NCBI RefSeq assembly: GCF_000740895.1
Contig: NC_025260.1
Span: 1,964,001 to 2,028,000, forward strand
Direction: 5' to 3'
From: Theileria orientalis strain Shintoku
Lineage: Eukaryota; Apicomplexa; Aconoidasida; Piroplasmida; Theileriidae
Length of the DNA: 64,000 nt
The translations under genes were made by a program, and so were the position numbers. The notes below the pieces were generated by a model, which was given only the letters and a program-made list of their open reading frames with translations, ran no database searches and was not told the DNA's origin. Shown piece after piece: positions 60,934 to 64,000 of the stretch (its first letter is position 1; each line of letters begins with the position of its first letter).

Positions 60934-63038
60934 TTTGATTAATCAGTGAATAAAAAATATAAAATAATAACTTATGAACAAAATACTAAAATAGTTAAAA
61001 TATTTTATAAATTTTTATTAAGTGGGATTCTTTGTAAAACTGTCGAAATTCACGGTGTACCTGACAAGAAGTACTAAGCGGTCAACTATTATTAATATTA
61101 TTTAAATACACATTTTTATGATTGTAAGATATATAAATCAATGCTACGATATTCAGTTACCTATAACCTCACTCCAAAAAAACACAATTTTTTCCTATTC
61201 TCACATCTATGCACATATATATTCATAAATCTATGAAACATTTAAAATTTTCATATTTATACACGTCTATTGGTCCGTAATACATCCCTGTACCCGTATA
61301 TTCAATCTCTAGATCTACATTTTGCATATAAAATACCAATGCGGTTAACCACGTGTGTTGTCATTGTTTGATGAACACAAAAATAATAGGCCTATAAGTG
61401 ACTCAATCACAAATTATATTGTTGTATAGTTATTGGCATTATATATAACACTTTAATATATTAGGAAGATGGCAGCCCCTCAACATTAGATCGGTCTGCC
61501 CGTGAATCGGTCACTATTTTTCATTAATATAAAATTTTTAAATAATTTTGCTATCCATACCAATAAAGATAGCAACAACAATTATGTATCCATTATTGGA
61601 ATACATAAAACAGCATAGTTATTTTGAAAAAGAGGGATTGAGTGGAAGCAAAGGTGAATGTGCAGCAAGGTACTATTTGTTTAAATATTTGGGTTCACAT
61701 AGAATAGATAAAACCTAAAACGTTGAAACTATAATTGGAATGGATAAAATGAACTTTATGTGTTGAATTCTTCTATTTTAAGCAATCTTCCTTGTTTTAG
61801 ATAAAAGTGGAAAACAATAATATCGGGATATGATTATGATACAATGTACACAGTGACAAAAAGCTACTGAGGAATATAGGCTTAAAGTATCCCCAATGTA
61901 TAATCGCATAGGTAGACGAGCATAGATCGTTCGTATAGGATTGGCTAATTGTAGGGATTTTGACACCATTCAATTAGGGATGGCAAATGTATACACCTAT
62001 AATTCATTTAGTATATAAATCACCTGAAATGGCTGTACTTTGATCTCAAGATTTAGGCCACTACTCTTTGTCTACGTATTTCATTTTTGAAGTTTGTTAC
62101 AATTCTGGACACTGATGTGTTGCAAAATTGCTAATCTTAAATTGTCCCTTAAACTTGTCAAAGATTAAAATCTCACACGGTACACATCATTAACATACCA
62201 AATAATTGTGTTGGACCAATCATAGTCAATTGATCCATGTTTATAGTAAATAAATTGTAGAGGGACTTGACCTACTTTTTCAAAAGTTGTCAATAAAGTT
62301 TTTTGTCATTATAACAACTATTATACAGGTGATATATAACCACAGTAATGTTAGAGGTTTAATAGCTGAATTGTATCTTGAGTATTTTTAAAATATAACG
62401 CAACAAATAGGTTTAGAGTCAGGAGATTTCATATTATACCAATAACCACACGAAATATTGCTAATTATCTTGTTTACGTATTCATATGAACTTAATATAT
62501 AATTTTAATAGAGTTTAAATCACTATAGGACCCAAAATCAATGTTAGGTTTTTGACTTGTATCCTTTTGAGCCGTACGGATATTTTTGTCAAATTTCAAT
62601 AAATTTACCTTTAATCGTTTAATTTAAAATTAAAACATAGTTACATACAAATTTAAGTGTGTGTTGAGCCACTAGTGATATAGTTCAGCAGCACTATAGG
62701 AATCAATGTACGAATTGGATCTGGATCTTATCGGGTACAAATTTGGAAATGAAGGCTATGACGCTTAAGCGAATAAAATAAATGTAGTTATAAAACAGAT
62801 TAAATGTGTAAAAGTGCCGCCGAATTAAAAGTAAAACGGAACAGTCCAGATACCAGACGTAGATTACGAATGTCAAATTATCGAAAACAAATATAAAAAA
62901 TACACTTAATATAATTTTAGGATATTTTTAAAACAACATTGTACACAAAAATTGTTTATATACAAATTATTGTCCACCAATTAAGAGTGGTAGTGATCGG
63001 GATACTGAGAGATAAAATGCGCACATATAGATGATAAA
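60934..63038. other. Long gene-poor region between Sec61 beta and CCCH copy 2
   Basis: About 2.1 kb, the longest gene-free stretch of the window. A+T-rich throughout, with weak ORFs (61778-61969 minus; a 20-codon ORF at 62706-62768 plus). Sequences after 61460 are a little less A+T-rich. It lies between the divergent starts of Sec61 beta and the second CCCH gene, so it contains both promoters. No RNA gene recognised. Confidence 0.45.
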
Positions 63039-63452
63039 ATGACGGACACATTGCCAGTAAGTAGAAGTTTTAATCCGAGAAAAAATTGTCCCTTTTTATC
63101 TAGTAAATTTAAACGCAGATGCCCTATGCACTATTTTTACCTACCGGTGGAGTGCCAGCTGGGAAAAAACTGCGATGACGGACTATGCCCACTATCACAT
63201 ACCAAACTGGAAGTAATTTTCCACCCCATACTACATAAAACGAAGAGATGTAGCATGGCAGTGATGAACGTATGTAATTTCGCCCACAGGTGTGCCTTCT
63301 TCCACAACACCAACGACAGAATCTCCTCACACCTTTCATGGCTAGTGTGGCAAAAGAAATGGAACCTATGGGAGACATCTCCAGAAGTACTTTCCGTAAA
63401 CTTTAATCTGGACATGGAGGTGGCAGGAAAACTGTCGTACATGATAGAGTAG
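63039..63452 (+). CDS. Tandem CCCH zinc-finger protein, copy 2
   Basis: Paralogue of the protein at 56635. 137 residues to the first in-frame stop (63450-63452). The finger spacing is the same in both joined fingers: CQLGKNCDDGLCPLSH and CSMAVMNVCNFAHRCAFFH, joined by LEVIFHPILHKTKR. The flanks SSKFKRRCPMHYFYLPVEC and SHLSWLVWQKKWNLWET match copy 1 closely. Shortly after the VAGKLSYMIE end, a 106-residue ORF opens (63469-63789) that may be its second exon or a separate gene; no junction by eye is convincing. Same predicted role as copy 1: RNA-binding regulator of the Unkempt/RR-TZF type. The N-terminus TDTLPVSRSFNPR also aligns with copy 1, so both starts agree. Confidence 0.85.
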   Translation: MTDTLPVSRSFNPRKNCPFLSSKFKRRCPMHYFYLPVECQLGKNCDDGLCPLSHTKLEVIFHPILHKTKRCSMAVMNVCNFAHRCAFFHNTNDRISSHLSWLVWQKKWNLWETSPEVLSVNFNLDMEVAGKLSYMIE

Positions 63453-63468
63453 AATAGAGTCGCAGGTT

Positions 63469-63789
63469 ATGCTCGAAAGTTTAAACAAAGACAAACCATT
63501 ACTGACCTATTTGAACAAGGAAAAGTCCTTTCCTGCCAGTTTGAACAACACATTAGGCAGCAGGTTGAGTAAGAGCGAAAATGAATTGGGGTGTGTTGGG
63601 GAAAAAAGTGACTCGATGCTGGATCTGGAAAGACAGCTCGGCGCAATGTTAGACATGTGTAACACGCCAGAAACCTCAGCAAGCACACTCACGCCGGAAA
63701 TGCGAACTTACATAAAACAGTACCCCAAGGAAAAGGAAGTTTATACACCGATTAATAAACTCTGCAACATATCATCACTGTACAAATAA
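63469..63789 (+). CDS. Ser/Lys-rich ORF downstream of CCCH copy 2
   Basis: 106 codons from ATG 63469, not recognised. The translation (MLESLNKDKPLLTYLNKEKS, LERQLGAMLDMCNTPETSAS, MRTYIKQYPKEKEVYTPINK) looks like protein rather than chance, and the frame is different from the stop of the CCCH gene 16 bp upstream. It could be the C-terminal exon of the CCCH gene, joined by a small intron that removes TAG codons near 63450, or an independent small gene. The TAG-rich GTACATGATAGAGTAGAATA after 63438 has a donor-like start, but the phase does not match this frame. Confidence 0.45.
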   Translation: MLESLNKDKPLLTYLNKEKSFPASLNNTLGSRLSKSENELGCVGEKSDSMLDLERQLGAMLDMCNTPETSASTLTPEMRTYIKQYPKEKEVYTPINKLCNISSLYK

Positions 63790-64000
63790 CTTCACGTCAC
63801 AACCATGCCATCTACGTGTATTTTGTCGGATTTAATATAATTAAACCTAAATAACTAAGATATGATCCATGAACCGTTTACACCATATGTGATAGACACC
63901 ACGCGAATTAGCCTGCCCATCGCATACGAAAAGCAGGATTCCATTTATATTCTTAATTAAAAATTTATTTATTTATAAAAATTGAACATTAACGTTAATA
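63790..64000. other. A+T-rich end of window
   Basis: About 210 bp, A+T-rich, after the last ORF. ATGATCCATGAACCG near 63862 opens a short frame that stops at 63958. Nothing further can be supported. Confidence 0.35.

Noticed and set aside
62706..62768. Twenty-codon ORF with ATG before CCCH copy 2
   Set aside because: Too short to support; could be an upstream ORF or a first exon, but no junction is convincing.

Overview
The window is nuclear DNA of a small-genome protist, almost certainly a piroplasm apicomplexan of the genus Theileria. The signs are about 31 tightly packed protein genes, introns of only about 20-150 nt with GT..AG ends, A+T-rich spacers, and gene families such as eIF5A, proteasome beta5, small Tim, reticulon, a RIO kinase and heptatricopeptide-like mitochondrial repeats, with no operons or bacterial signals. 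The moderate G+C of many exons fits T. orientalis or T. equi better than T. annulata or T. parva; this species guess is inference. I found no tRNA, rRNA, transposon or CRISPR array. Exon maps were made by eye from GT/AG sites, frame and family similarity.

Layout. 0-9 kb: 3' part of GMP synthetase (+), a two-thioredoxin PDI (-), an unrecognised many-exon gene (+), and an SF2/ASF-like SR splicing factor (-). 9-15 kb: a single-exon CHD1-type remodeller of 1967 residues. 16.5-23 kb: a secreted Pro-rich protein (-), an FG/Gln-rich repeat protein, a probable mitochondrial protein and RAD23 (+). 23.7-33 kb: a KH protein, then a 1357-residue orphan built from perfect tandem repeats with an unusually structured leader, and a small basic protein. 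33-40 kb (all -): an orphan single-membrane-span protein, proteasome beta5, a heptatricopeptide-like protein, a Bet1 SNARE and Rab2. 40-46.7 kb: a two-RRM protein, RIO1, CK2 beta and a secreted Lys/Glu/Pro-repeat protein. 47-55.6 kb: a divergent RecA/RAD51-like ATPase and RAD17 in tandem, eIF5A, Tim10, cytochrome c haem lyase, PNO1 and a reticulon. 56.6-64 kb: two paralogous tandem-CCCH proteins bracketing MED7, mitochondrial uL4 and Sec61 beta.

How the genes relate. Most are housekeeping genes for unrelated processes: chromatin and transcription (CHD1, MED7), splicing (SR protein, RRM protein), translation and ribosome assembly (eIF5A, PNO1, RIO1), mitochondrial import and translation (Tim10, haem lyase, uL4m, HPR protein), secretion (PDI, Sec61 beta, Bet1, Rab2, reticulon) and DNA repair (RAD17, RAD51-like, RAD23). 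Neighbours alternate strands, so head-to-head pairs share short promoters and tail-to-tail pairs have nearly touching stops. The most unusual items are a GMP synthetase with Ser in place of the glutaminase Cys, a RAD17 P-loop with Val in place of Thr/Ser, the perfectly homogenised 330-bp repeat gene, and the paired CCCH genes around 57-63 kb.
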